From contig DBKQ01000009.1 in assembly GCA_002298545.1 (NCBI GenBank), positions 1 through 12,881 on the forward strand: a DNA stretch of 12,881 bases, in the 5' to 3' direction. Shown piece after piece: positions 1 through 6,414 of this stretch. Numbering within the stretch: the stretch's first letter is position 1; every line of letters begins with the position of its first letter. Origin of the DNA: Prevotella sp. UBA746. GTDB taxonomy: Bacteria > Bacteroidota > Bacteroidia > Bacteroidales > Bacteroidaceae. The notes under the pieces are model-generated. The model saw nothing but the letters and a program-made list of their open reading frames with translations, did not search any database and was not told the origin of the DNA. Made by a program: the position numbers and the translations under genes.

Positions 1-11
1 TCTTCAGAGAC

Positions 12-83
12 CCTCAGTCCTCACAGTTCTCCCATTCCTCTCAGTACTCTCAGTACTCCCATTTCTCCCATTCCTTCCAATTC
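12..83. repeat. CT-rich 9-bp tandem repeat, eight units
   Basis: Eight contiguous 9-bp units fit the consensus TCnCAnTnC on the plus strand; examples are TCTCAGTAC (twice in a row, 39-56) and TCCCATTCC (30-38 and 66-74). Flanking sequence at 84-118 is still pyrimidine-rich but out of register. It may extend past the left edge of the window. It lies immediately downstream of the serine ammonia-lyase stop codon, so the gene's 3' untranslated RNA would be purine-rich (GnAnTGnGA units). I see no open gene and no hairpin terminator in this stretch. Function is unknown. Confidence 0.8.
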
Positions 84-118
84 TTTACCCTCACACCCCT
101 CACCCTATCCATCACCAT

Positions 119-1333
119 CTATTCATCGCTCTTTAGAATCTTTGCTAATCCGCCTTCACTCGTTTCTTTATAGAGCGATGGTATATCATGTCCCGTTCGT
201 TTCATTACTTCTACGACTCTGTCAAATGATACACGGTGTGTACCGTCGGAGAATGCTGCATATAGATTGGAATCTAATGCTCTTGTGGCTGCAAAGGCAT
301 TGCGCTCTATGCATGGAATTTGTACAAGGCCGCATACTGGGTCGCATGTCATGCCGAGATGATGCTCCAGTCCCATTTCTGCTGCGTATTCTATTTGCGA
401 CGGACTGCCGCCGAATAGCTGACAGGCTGCTGCGGATGCCATGGCGCAGGCTACTCCAACTTCGCCTTGACATCCTACATCGGCTCCTGAGATTGATGCG
501 TTGGTCTTTACGATGTTTCCTACTAAGCCTGCTGTTGCAAGAGCATGAAGGATCTGCATCTCGTTGAATTCATGTCCGTTGGATATATGATAAAGTACTG
601 CTGGCAATACTCCGCAGGCTCCACAGGTTGGTGCCGTTACGATTGTACCGCCGGAGGCATTTTCTTCGCTTACCGCCAAGGCATAGGCGTATACTAAGCC
701 TCTTGTTTGCAGCGACTGTTTATAGCCGGTTGCTTTTATATAATATGTCGGGGCTTTGCGAGGGAGGTTTAGCGGTCCTGGAAGTCTGCCTTCATGTTTT
801 ATGCCTCTTTCTACGGCTTGCTTCATCGTCTGCCATACAACATCCAGATAATCCCACAAGTCTTCTTTTTCGCACAGTTGTACGTATTCCCAATAGTTCC
901 TGCCTGTCTTGTTACACCAGTTCATGATGTCTGTCATGGTGTTCATCTCATAAACTTCTTCGGTATCGAACATGTCGTTAACGGCTTTTCCCTCGGAGAG
1001 AGCGCCTCCACCGATACTGTAGACTGTCCATTCGTTTATGATTTTCCCGTTAGTGTCGCGACTGCAGAATTTCATTCCGTTGGGGTGGAATGGAAGGAAT
1101 ATGTCGGGACGCCATATTATCTTTACTTCTGCCACAGGCTCGAGAACTTCTTTTATTGCAATGTCTGTCATATGGCCTTTTCCTGTTGCGGCAAGACTTC
1201 CGTAGAGTGTTACCTCGAAGAATTTTGCTTCTCTGTTTTTCTCTAAGAATATCTTGGCGGCTTTCTGCGGACCCATCGTATGGCTGCTCGATGGACCTTT
1301 GCCGACTTTATATAATTCTTTTAGTGATTTCAT
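119..1333 (-). CDS. sdaA: L-serine ammonia-lyase (iron-sulfur dependent)
   Basis: This enzyme deaminates L-serine to pyruvate and ammonia in the cytoplasm using an oxygen-sensitive [4Fe-4S] cluster. The 404-residue protein is a single-chain form: an N-terminal beta domain with SSSHT at residues 15-19, which is the serine/anion-binding signature, then the alpha domain. Candidate cluster cysteines lie in APTCGACG (about 234-241), VGCQGE (about 286-291) and CDPVCG (330-335). I chose the ATG at 1331-1333 rather than the upstream in-frame ATG at 1397-1399. The protein family starts at MKSLKELYKVGKGPSSSHT, a purine-rich AAAGGAAAA leader lies just before it, and the promoter at 1355-1385 sits inside the longer frame. 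The gene is single and divergent from the acyltransferase gene. Length and motifs look intact. Confidence 0.93.
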   Translation of the reverse strand: MKSLKELYKVGKGPSSSHTMGPQKAAKIFLEKNREAKFFEVTLYGSLAATGKGHMTDIAIKEVLEPVAEVKIIWRPDIFLPFHPNGMKFCSRDTNGKIINEWTVYSIGGGALSEGKAVNDMFDTEEVYEMNTMTDIMNWCNKTGRNYWEYVQLCEKEDLWDYLDVVWQTMKQAVERGIKHEGRLPGPLNLPRKAPTYYIKATGYKQSLQTRGLVYAYALAVSEENASGGTIVTAPTCGACGVLPAVLYHISNGHEFNEMQILHALATAGLVGNIVKTNASISGADVGCQGEVGVACAMASAAACQLFGGSPSQIEYAAEMGLEHHLGMTCDPVCGLVQIPCIERNAFAATRALDSNLYAAFSDGTHRVSFDRVVEVMKRTGHDIPSLYKETSEGGLAKILKSDE

Positions 1334-1354
1334 TTTTCCTTTCTTTTTGTTTTG

Positions 1355-1385
1355 CAAATTTAAGGCAAAATGGGGGTATTGCAAA
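1355..1385 (-). promoter_or_regulatory. Bacteroidales-type promoter for the serine ammonia-lyase gene
   Basis: Read on the minus strand, TTTG (1382-1385) is followed after exactly 19 bp by TAAATTTG (1355-1362). This matches the Bacteroidales -33/-7 consensus TTTG-N19-21-TAnnTTTG. Transcription would begin near 1348-1350, about 15 nt before the chosen ATG, which supports that start. Confidence 0.72.
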
Positions 1386-1426
1386 ATATAGTGGAACAAT
1401 TATTTTAATGATTATGGCTTTTAGCT

Positions 1427-1434
1427 TACCTTTG
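1427..1434 (+). promoter_or_regulatory. Candidate -7 box for the acyltransferase gene
   Basis: TACCTTTG matches TAnnTTTG and lies 31 bp before the ATG at 1466. The -33 position (about 1403-1410) shows only a T-rich TTTTAATG, so the promoter is incomplete by consensus. It is divergent from the serine ammonia-lyase promoter. Confidence 0.45.
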
Positions 1435-1465
1435 CATAACGTTTAGTTATAAGACTTTTGATTTT

Positions 1466-2398
1466 ATGAAAACATATAACGTTACTATTGATTATATCCG
1501 TGCTGTACTTATGGTACTGGTGATTTTGGTGCATATCGTTAATTTCGGAGATTTGTATCCAGAGGTAAAGTATTCCATTCTTGCTTTCTTTATGCCGGCA
1601 TTTCTTATTCTTACCGGATTTCTTGTTAATGTGGAAAAGTCGATGAAAGATTTTTCTATGTATATACTAAGACTTGTCTTGCCTTATGTTATTATGTCGC
1701 TTGGCTTCATGACTTTGTCGTTATTCATGCCGGTTAGAGGTGGAATAAGCGAGATGAATATGGATACGGTTGCTAAGGTGTTGCTTGTCACCTCTATCGG
1801 ACCTTATTGGTTCTTCCGTGTCATGATAATATGTGGTATGCTTTATTACATTTCGTTTAGAGTCTTTCGTAAATATGGTCTTGTAGAGAGACTTTCTGCT
1901 TTTGCTTCTTTCTTGATTCTTTTCTCATATCTTACGCCTTCTTTGGGACTGACGAGTGCGGTGTATTATTTTATTGGCGTTGTATTAAGACATTGGCTGA
2001 AGGATATTGACAGGGTTATGCCTCATAGCTTCTTGCCTGTACTACCTTTTGTATTGCTTATTGTAAATGACAAGTTCCATGATTGGGGATGCCTTGCCGT
2101 GCCGGTTTGCTGTTTTTGTTTCTTCTGCTTCACGGCGAGACTCTCTGATTGCTTTACAGGAAAGTTTGCTTCTTTTATGAAGTTTATAGGAAAGAATACG
2201 TTGCCTATCTATATTTTTCATCCGATTTTTACTATGGCGGCGAAATTCATTCTACCTTTGTTCGCTTTCGATAGAACTGGATTACTACACACGTTATTTA
2301 CAATTATCTTAGGTTTACTGGGCAGTATAGCTATTGCATATATAATGGATCGCTCCCATTTGTCGTATATTTTCGGAAAAAAACGGATTTTACGATAA
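1466..2398 (+). CDS. Integral membrane acyltransferase (acyltransferase 3 family)
   Basis: The 310-residue protein is strongly hydrophobic, with about ten predicted membrane segments spread over its whole length. The N-terminus, IDYIRAVLMVLVILVH (residues 8-23), carries the family's characteristic Arg (12) before the first membrane helix and His (23) near its end. Members transfer acyl groups such as acetyl or succinyl from the cytoplasm to sugars, lipids or surface polysaccharides. The substrate cannot be read from sequence and no sugar-polymer genes lie nearby. The length is slightly under the usual 330-380 residues, but both ends look natural. A 31-bp gap separates it from the methyltransferase-like gene downstream. 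Confidence 0.82.
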   Translation: MKTYNVTIDYIRAVLMVLVILVHIVNFGDLYPEVKYSILAFFMPAFLILTGFLVNVEKSMKDFSMYILRLVLPYVIMSLGFMTLSLFMPVRGGISEMNMDTVAKVLLVTSIGPYWFFRVMIICGMLYYISFRVFRKYGLVERLSAFASFLILFSYLTPSLGLTSAVYYFIGVVLRHWLKDIDRVMPHSFLPVLPFVLLIVNDKFHDWGCLAVPVCCFCFFCFTARLSDCFTGKFASFMKFIGKNTLPIYIFHPIFTMAAKFILPLFAFDRTGLLHTLFTIILGLLGSIAIAYIMDRSHLSYIFGKKRILR

Positions 2399-2417
2399 TA
2401 GTATAAATAAATTTCAT

Positions 2418-2425
2418 TATATTTG
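2418..2425 (+). promoter_or_regulatory. Candidate -7 box abutting the next start codon
   Basis: TATATTTG matches TAnnTTTG perfectly but ends only 4 bp before the ATG at 2430. If it is used, transcription would start at or within a few bases of the initiation codon, giving a nearly leaderless message. No convincing -33 element lies 19-21 bp upstream, so the gene may instead be read through from the acyltransferase gene. Confidence 0.4.
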
Positions 2426-2429
2426 CCAC

Positions 2430-3041
2430 ATGATAAACCATAATGCTTTATCGAGAATCTGTATATGGATTAGCAGGATAGGATGCTGTAGAGGGTTCGG
2501 GATACAGTCGCCGTGGGCATATAGCTTCGTGCGTTATGTCATCAACGAGCATTATCCGTATTATGCGTATGGAATGCTGAGGGCTGTATTCTCTCGATGG
2601 TCTGTTTCCGAACGGAAGATGGGAGAACTGTATTTCAGACTCGTAAATTTCCTGCAGCCGTCAAGGGTCTTATTCCTTTTCTCGCCAGATGACAGGCTTT
2701 TAGGTTTTCGTAGGAAATATATCAGTTCCGGATGTAGCAGGTGTGAATTTGCTGAAATAGAAAAACTTGACGGCTCTTGGGCTGAAGCTAATTCTCGTCC
2801 GCTACTTGTATGCTGTGCCTCTTCGCTTGTGTCTGCGGATATGATAATGAGCATGGTGGGAAGGCTTCGGAAAGGCGACATGATTCTTGTTGAGGATATA
2901 AAGAACAATAAGGATTCGCGGATGATGTGGAGAGAATTGAAGAATAGGCTGTCGGGTGCTTTGATGTTTGACTTGTTTTATTGTGGCATTATTTATGTTG
3001 ATGCCGACAGGTACATGCAGCATTTCAAGATAAATTTCTGA
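2430..3041 (+). CDS. Methyltransferase-like protein, Bacteroidales-specific type
   Basis: The 203-residue, probably cytoplasmic protein resembles a group of small Bacteroidota proteins annotated as class I SAM-dependent methyltransferases. Shared hallmarks are GFGIQSPWAYSFVRYVINEHYPYY near residues 22-45 (family pattern G-x-x-SPxxYxxV) and a C-terminal Phe-Asp-Leu-(Phe/Tyr)-Tyr...GIIYVDADRYMQHFKINF strand arrangement. The expected glycine-rich SAM-binding loop is not seen. The matching region reads VLFLFSPDDRLLG, so cofactor binding may be lost or unusual. The methyl acceptor is unknown. It lies 31 bp after the acyltransferase gene and 37 bp before the cobalamin adenosyltransferase gene, in the same direction, so co-transcription is plausible. 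Confidence 0.6.
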   Translation: MINHNALSRICIWISRIGCCRGFGIQSPWAYSFVRYVINEHYPYYAYGMLRAVFSRWSVSERKMGELYFRLVNFLQPSRVLFLFSPDDRLLGFRRKYISSGCSRCEFAEIEKLDGSWAEANSRPLLVCCASSLVSADMIMSMVGRLRKGDMILVEDIKNNKDSRMMWRELKNRLSGALMFDLFYCGIIYVDADRYMQHFKINF

Positions 3042-3078
3042 TTCTAAAATGAATGTTTAACTTTATAATATCGAGACT

Positions 3079-3639
3079 ATGGCTATAACAAAGGTTTATA
3101 CAAAGACTGGCGACAAGGGAATGACCAGTTTGATTGGTGGCGTGAGGGTTCCGAAAACTCATCCTCGTATCGAGGCTTATGGAACAATCGATGAGTTGAG
3201 CTCGCAGCTCGGACTGTTGGCTTCGTTTATGAAAGACGGTGATGATAAAAACCTTATCGTGAGAATACAGCGCAACTTGTTTACTATAAGCTCCTACCTT
3301 GCTACCGACAAGGCACAGACGGAGGTTGCACCGTCGTTTACGCTTAATGCCGAGGAAGTGAAGATTCTTGAAGGCGAGATTGATCATTTGCTTGGCAGCT
3401 TGCCGCAGCAAACGGCATTTATCTTGCCTGGAGGAAGTCATGAGGGAGCTCTTGCTCATGTATGCCGTACGGTATGTCGGCGTGCGGAGAGACGTATCTT
3501 CCTGCTTGCCGAGAAAACGGAGATAGATCCGGAAGTGTTGGAATATATCAACCGCCTGTCTGATTATTTGTATGTTCTCGCACGTAAATTAAACTTTAAT
3601 AACGGTGTGCGCGAAAAAATATGGAAGAAAAACTTGTAA
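3079..3639 (+). CDS. Cob(I)alamin adenosyltransferase, PduO type
   Basis: This enzyme transfers the 5'-deoxyadenosyl group of ATP to cob(I)alamin, making adenosylcobalamin. In Prevotella-like organisms that coenzyme serves methylmalonyl-CoA mutase in propionate formation. The 186-residue protein has the full PduO/MMAB signature: the ATP-binding TKTGDKG at 8-14, RIEAYGTIDELSS at 30-42, CRRAER at 133-138 and NRLSDYLYVLARK at 158-170. The length is normal for the family. The start follows a purine-rich ATCGAGACT leader. The upstream sequence TAACTTTA (3058-3065) is one base short of a -7 box, so the gene may be transcribed from upstream. No cobalamin synthesis or mutase genes lie in the window. 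Confidence 0.92.
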   Translation: MAITKVYTKTGDKGMTSLIGGVRVPKTHPRIEAYGTIDELSSQLGLLASFMKDGDDKNLIVRIQRNLFTISSYLATDKAQTEVAPSFTLNAEEVKILEGEIDHLLGSLPQQTAFILPGGSHEGALAHVCRTVCRRAERRIFLLAEKTEIDPEVLEYINRLSDYLYVLARKLNFNNGVREKIWKKNL

Positions 3640-3663
3640 ATTAGAAAAAATATATTATTTTTG
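3633..3663 (+). promoter_or_regulatory. Bacteroidales-type promoter for the DUF2795 gene
   Basis: CTTG (3633-3636) is followed by a 19-bp spacer and TATTTTTG (3656-3663), fitting the -33/-7 consensus. The -33 element overlaps the last codons of the adenosyltransferase gene. The leader RNA would be about 70 nt and contains a short AGCC-GTAT-GGCT hairpin (3688-3699). Confidence 0.65.
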
Positions 3664-3740
3664 CGGCTAATTTTAGAGACGGATGATAGCCGTATGGCTT
3701 AATTCCGCAAATTAATGCAAATCGATAATATTTAGTTACT

Positions 3741-3962
3741 ATGTACTGGACACTTGAATTGGCTTCTAAGCTTGAAGATGCGCCATGGCCTGCAACGAAG
3801 GACGAGTTGATTGATTATGCTACTCGTTCGGGGGCGCCGCTTGAAGTTCTTGAGAACTTGCAGGAGATTGAGGATGAAGGCGATGTTTACGAGAGTATCG
3901 AAGATATCTGGCCTGATTATCCTACTAAGGAAGATTTCCTCTTCAACGAGGACGAGTATTGA
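3741..3962 (+). CDS. DUF2795 family small acidic protein
   Basis: This 73-residue acidic protein begins MYWTLELASKLEDAPWPATKDELIDYA and closely resembles the highly conserved short DUF2795 proteins found across Bacteroidales. The first 50 residues hold the domain, with the helical (A/T)KDELIDYAxRSGAPLEVLENL stretch. The tail is rich in Asp/Glu and ends FLFNEDEY. No catalytic motif, signal peptide or membrane segment is visible, so it is probably cytoplasmic. Its function is not known. It has its own promoter and is followed by a strong hairpin, so it is likely a single-gene unit with high expression. Confidence 0.88.
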   Translation: MYWTLELASKLEDAPWPATKDELIDYATRSGAPLEVLENLQEIEDEGDVYESIEDIWPDYPTKEDFLFNEDEY

Positions 3963-4001
3963 TTGCTCTTTGTTGAGCCTTTAAGACTCAAGATATTGAA
4001 T

Positions 4002-4043
4002 ATAGGCGGCATAGACAAAAATGGATTTGTCTGTGCCGCCTAT
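4002..4043. terminator. Long hairpin between convergent genes, probable bidirectional terminator
   Basis: An 18-bp inverted repeat (4002-4019 with 4026-4043) encloses a 6-nt loop. All pairs are Watson-Crick except one G-U. It lies 40 bp after the DUF2795 stop and 36 bp after the stop of the pectate lyase gene on the other strand, so it can serve both. There is no long T-tract on either side, so it is not a textbook intrinsic terminator. Confidence 0.7.
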
Positions 4044-4079
4044 CCTGTTTATTTAAATGAGTTGCCGGAATAAGGGGGA

Positions 4080-6140
4080 TTATTCCTTGTTCTTCATTTT
4101 CATGCCAAACACATTATAATAAGCATTGCCGTGGCGAATCAAAATACCGTGGCTGTTAATAATCTTGCATGGCGAAGCATTCTTGGATACGACAGGACTG
4201 CTTATTGCGGTAGGTGTGTCTTTGCGCTCATAAGGTCCGAGGTCGCGGGAACTGCCCGTGATGGTGCGCTTCAGAAATGGGAAATCAATCAGTAGCGACT
4301 CCGGGATGTCGTATTCAGCAGAACCGGCATCAATCATTTTACTGTCAGAAGCCAAACGTCCGAAGCGTCGTGGCAAAGACCCGTCGATGCTGCGTGGCAT
4401 GAGAGCATCCTCCTCGTCAAGCGATACGAAGTCGTCTTTTGTAGCTCCCGTAACCAAATGATTAGTCCATCCGTTTTTAGAAGGAGTAAAGTTGAGAGCA
4501 TTATAGTCGTCTGCGCCAACGCATATTTCCTGTCTTCCAAGGCAGATATTGTTATAGAAAGCCGTGTTTTGTTCCGAGCCGCCCGATTCAAACATAAAGT
4601 CATATCCGTTGTCGAAAGCCAGACAGCCGATTATGACGTGCCCGTCTTTATGGCTGTTGCAGTCGAATCCCTTCACGCTGCCCGACTTGTTGCAGCCGAA
4701 GGCTATACAGTTGTAGGCATAGTGTATTCCTTTGGATGAACCGCCCGAGCCGTTGCCTCCGAGTTTAATGCCATTGCCGTTGCCGGAGAAAGATGCAGAG
4801 CCGTCAAGATATTCCTTAACCCAAGTGTGGTCTTCTGCTTTTCCGCTTTCCCAAGCCCAACATTCGGCGAGGACTACACTGTAGTCGGTTTCATACAAGT
4901 CCCATGCATCGTCAGAGTTGCGCCACGCCCGGCATCGTATAAAGCGGTTTCCTTTTCCGTTGTGCATCTTGCAGGCGAAACCGTCGGCATCAGAGCCGTA
5001 GTTCATGTCGAAGTCGCAGTTGTGGTGAGAGTCGCAGTCAACAATGTCGTTATAGGCGCAGAATTCTCCGTTGTTGCTTGACCCGTGTCCGGAGGCAGAG
5101 AAGTCATGTCCGAAACCGAGTTGCAGTCCTGTGTCGAGATTATATGAAAATTCGCAGCGTTCAATGCGATTGTGCGACCCTTCAAGCTTGATTCCGTTGT
5201 CGGCGGCATGCGTGATGTGAAGTCCGAAGATATAGTGGTAGTTTCCTGTCAAGAGAATGCCTCGATCGCCAACCTTCGACTTATCTCTGTGGCAATCGAG
5301 AAGCTGCTGCTCGAAGTCGAACACCGGTTTTTCGTCCTCGTATGGGCGTATAACTATGGGGTGCTCAGCTGTGCCGTTCTTCGTCATGCGCACAGTCAGT
5401 TTGCCGTCCGTTCCATAGTGATTAATTTTATAAGTTCCGCCTCGGCAAACGATATGGTCTCCAGCTTCCGCCTTTGCGTAAGCCACGGCGATGTTGTACC
5501 ATGGAGTTTCAAAAGATCCGTCGCCAGTCACGTCGTTGCCGTTGGGGGATATAAAATAGGTGTGTATAGCCTCCGGGAAAGGTTTTGTCGGAATAGGCAC
5601 ACCTGTTGTAATATATGTAGGGTCGTCGGGATCAACCACTGGTCCGCCAGGCTCTTCGCCGGTAGATAGCGTTACGGAGAAGTCGTCTATAAAGACATTA
5701 GATGAAGAGCATGCAATGCGGATTCTTACGTTGCCGACATTCTCCAACCCTGTTTTCTTGCTGTAGGCAGAAAAAGCCGAAGAACTGCTTTTAATCGTAA
5801 ATGTTTCAAGTTCGGTCCACGTATTCCCGTTGTCAGTAGAATAAGATACAGTAACCGGTTTGTTACTTCCGCCGGAGCGGTAGTAGAATCCAACCTTTGC
5901 AGGCTTGTCGAAAGCCGGTGATACGATGAAGCCGTCATTGGTGTTGAATTTTACGGATGTAGTGCCGTTTGAAGCATTTCCCAATACTTTCGACATCTCC
6001 CAAATGCCGGTTGGCAGAGAAACGTTACCGTTGTAGGCTGTGCCGTTCTTCAGCGTGTTGAAGTCCTCTTTAATCGTCTCGTTGGCAAATGCCATGCAGA
6101 CAGATAACACGAATGCAATGCAAATAATCAGTTTTTTCAT
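4080..6140 (-). CDS. Secreted PL9 family pectate lyase with N-terminal beta-sandwich module
   Basis: This enzyme is predicted to cleave polygalacturonan by calcium-dependent beta-elimination outside the cytoplasm. The 686-residue protein has a signal peptide (residues 1-19, ending MAFA-N), a beta-sandwich module at about 20-158 with the FIDDFSV ending common to secreted glycan-binding domains, an acidic Gly/Pro/Asp linker (160-174), and a right-handed parallel beta-helix from about 193 to 640. PL9 hallmarks are SDADGFACK (383-391), NSDDAWDLYE (408-417) and GNGIKLGG (455-462). Asp386, 410, 411 and 414 have the same relative spacing as the calcium-binding aspartates of Dickeya Pel9A, and Lys459 is the candidate catalytic base. 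The last 30 residues (GILIRHGNAYYNVFGMKMK) resemble a short C-terminal tail seen on Prevotella exported proteins. I chose the ATG at 6138-6140 because it gives the signal peptide; the in-frame ATG at 6239 would add 33 unrelated residues. Confidence 0.88.
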   Translation of the reverse strand: MKKLIICIAFVLSVCMAFANETIKEDFNTLKNGTAYNGNVSLPTGIWEMSKVLGNASNGTTSVKFNTNDGFIVSPAFDKPAKVGFYYRSGGSNKPVTVSYSTDNGNTWTELETFTIKSSSSAFSAYSKKTGLENVGNVRIRIACSSSNVFIDDFSVTLSTGEEPGGPVVDPDDPTYITTGVPIPTKPFPEAIHTYFISPNGNDVTGDGSFETPWYNIAVAYAKAEAGDHIVCRGGTYKINHYGTDGKLTVRMTKNGTAEHPIVIRPYEDEKPVFDFEQQLLDCHRDKSKVGDRGILLTGNYHYIFGLHITHAADNGIKLEGSHNRIERCEFSYNLDTGLQLGFGHDFSASGHGSSNNGEFCAYNDIVDCDSHHNCDFDMNYGSDADGFACKMHNGKGNRFIRCRAWRNSDDAWDLYETDYSVVLAECWAWESGKAEDHTWVKEYLDGSASFSGNGNGIKLGGNGSGGSSKGIHYAYNCIAFGCNKSGSVKGFDCNSHKDGHVIIGCLAFDNGYDFMFESGGSEQNTAFYNNICLGRQEICVGADDYNALNFTPSKNGWTNHLVTGATKDDFVSLDEEDALMPRSIDGSLPRRFGRLASDSKMIDAGSAEYDIPESLLIDFPFLKRTITGSSRDLGPYERKDTPTAISSPVVSKNASPCKIINSHGILIRHGNAYYNVFGMKMKNKE

Positions 6141-6259
6141 TTTAAGTGATAGTAGTTCGTTATTAGATTTATATATATTCTTTTGCAAAGAAGGATGTAA
6201 ATCGAGGGAGAACGAAATGAATAATTCATTTCTTATCACGAGATACAGCTTATATTATG

Positions 6260-6267
6260 CAAAGATA
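6260..6267 (-). promoter_or_regulatory. Candidate -7 box for the pectate lyase gene
   Basis: On the minus strand TATCTTTG matches TAnnTTTG. It lies 119 bp upstream of the ATG, giving a leader of about 110 nt. The -33 region (about 6287-6290) is T-rich but lacks TTTG. The intergenic region 6141-6414 between this gene and the divergent regulator holds both promoters and no other gene that I can support. Confidence 0.45.
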
Positions 6268-6364
6268 TTGAAAATTTTACATATTTAGAAAAAATATACA
6301 GAAGAAAAATTACAGCATAATATAATAAATCTTTCAGATATACAGTTTTTCCAGAAATAATTCT

Positions 6365-6372
6365 TAAATTTG
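6365..6372 (+). promoter_or_regulatory. Candidate -7 box for the TPR regulator gene
   Basis: TAAATTTG matches TAnnTTTG and is followed by GC, as often seen in Bacteroidales promoters. It lies 42 bp before the ATG at 6415. No clear TTTG is present 19-21 bp upstream; the nearest T-run (6346-6350) is too close. Confidence 0.5.
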
Positions 6373-6414
6373 CCGATGTATAAATATTACCGTTAAAAAT
6401 GGTATTGAATACAA

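Noticed and set aside
12..83. CRISPR array
   Set aside because: Units are 9 bp, contiguous and without spacers, so this is a minisatellite.
794..1246. Plus-strand open frame (150 codons) antisense to the serine ammonia-lyase gene
   Set aside because: It is complementary to conserved enzyme sequence and shows no independent coding evidence.
3660..3711. Inverted repeat TTTGCGG...CCGCAAA around the DUF2795 promoter
   Set aside because: Arms of 7 bp are 38 bp apart and the left arm overlaps the -7 box, so it cannot form in the transcript. Too weak to call an operator.
5172..5669. Long plus-strand open frame (165 codons) antisense to the pectate lyase
   Set aside because: It lies entirely within a well-supported PL9 gene, has no recognisable domain or start signal, and has composition expected of a complementary frame.
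6141..6239. N-terminal extension of the pectate lyase from ATG 6239
   Set aside because: It would bury the signal peptide behind 33 residues, and the shorter start at 6138-6140 is typical of exported proteins.
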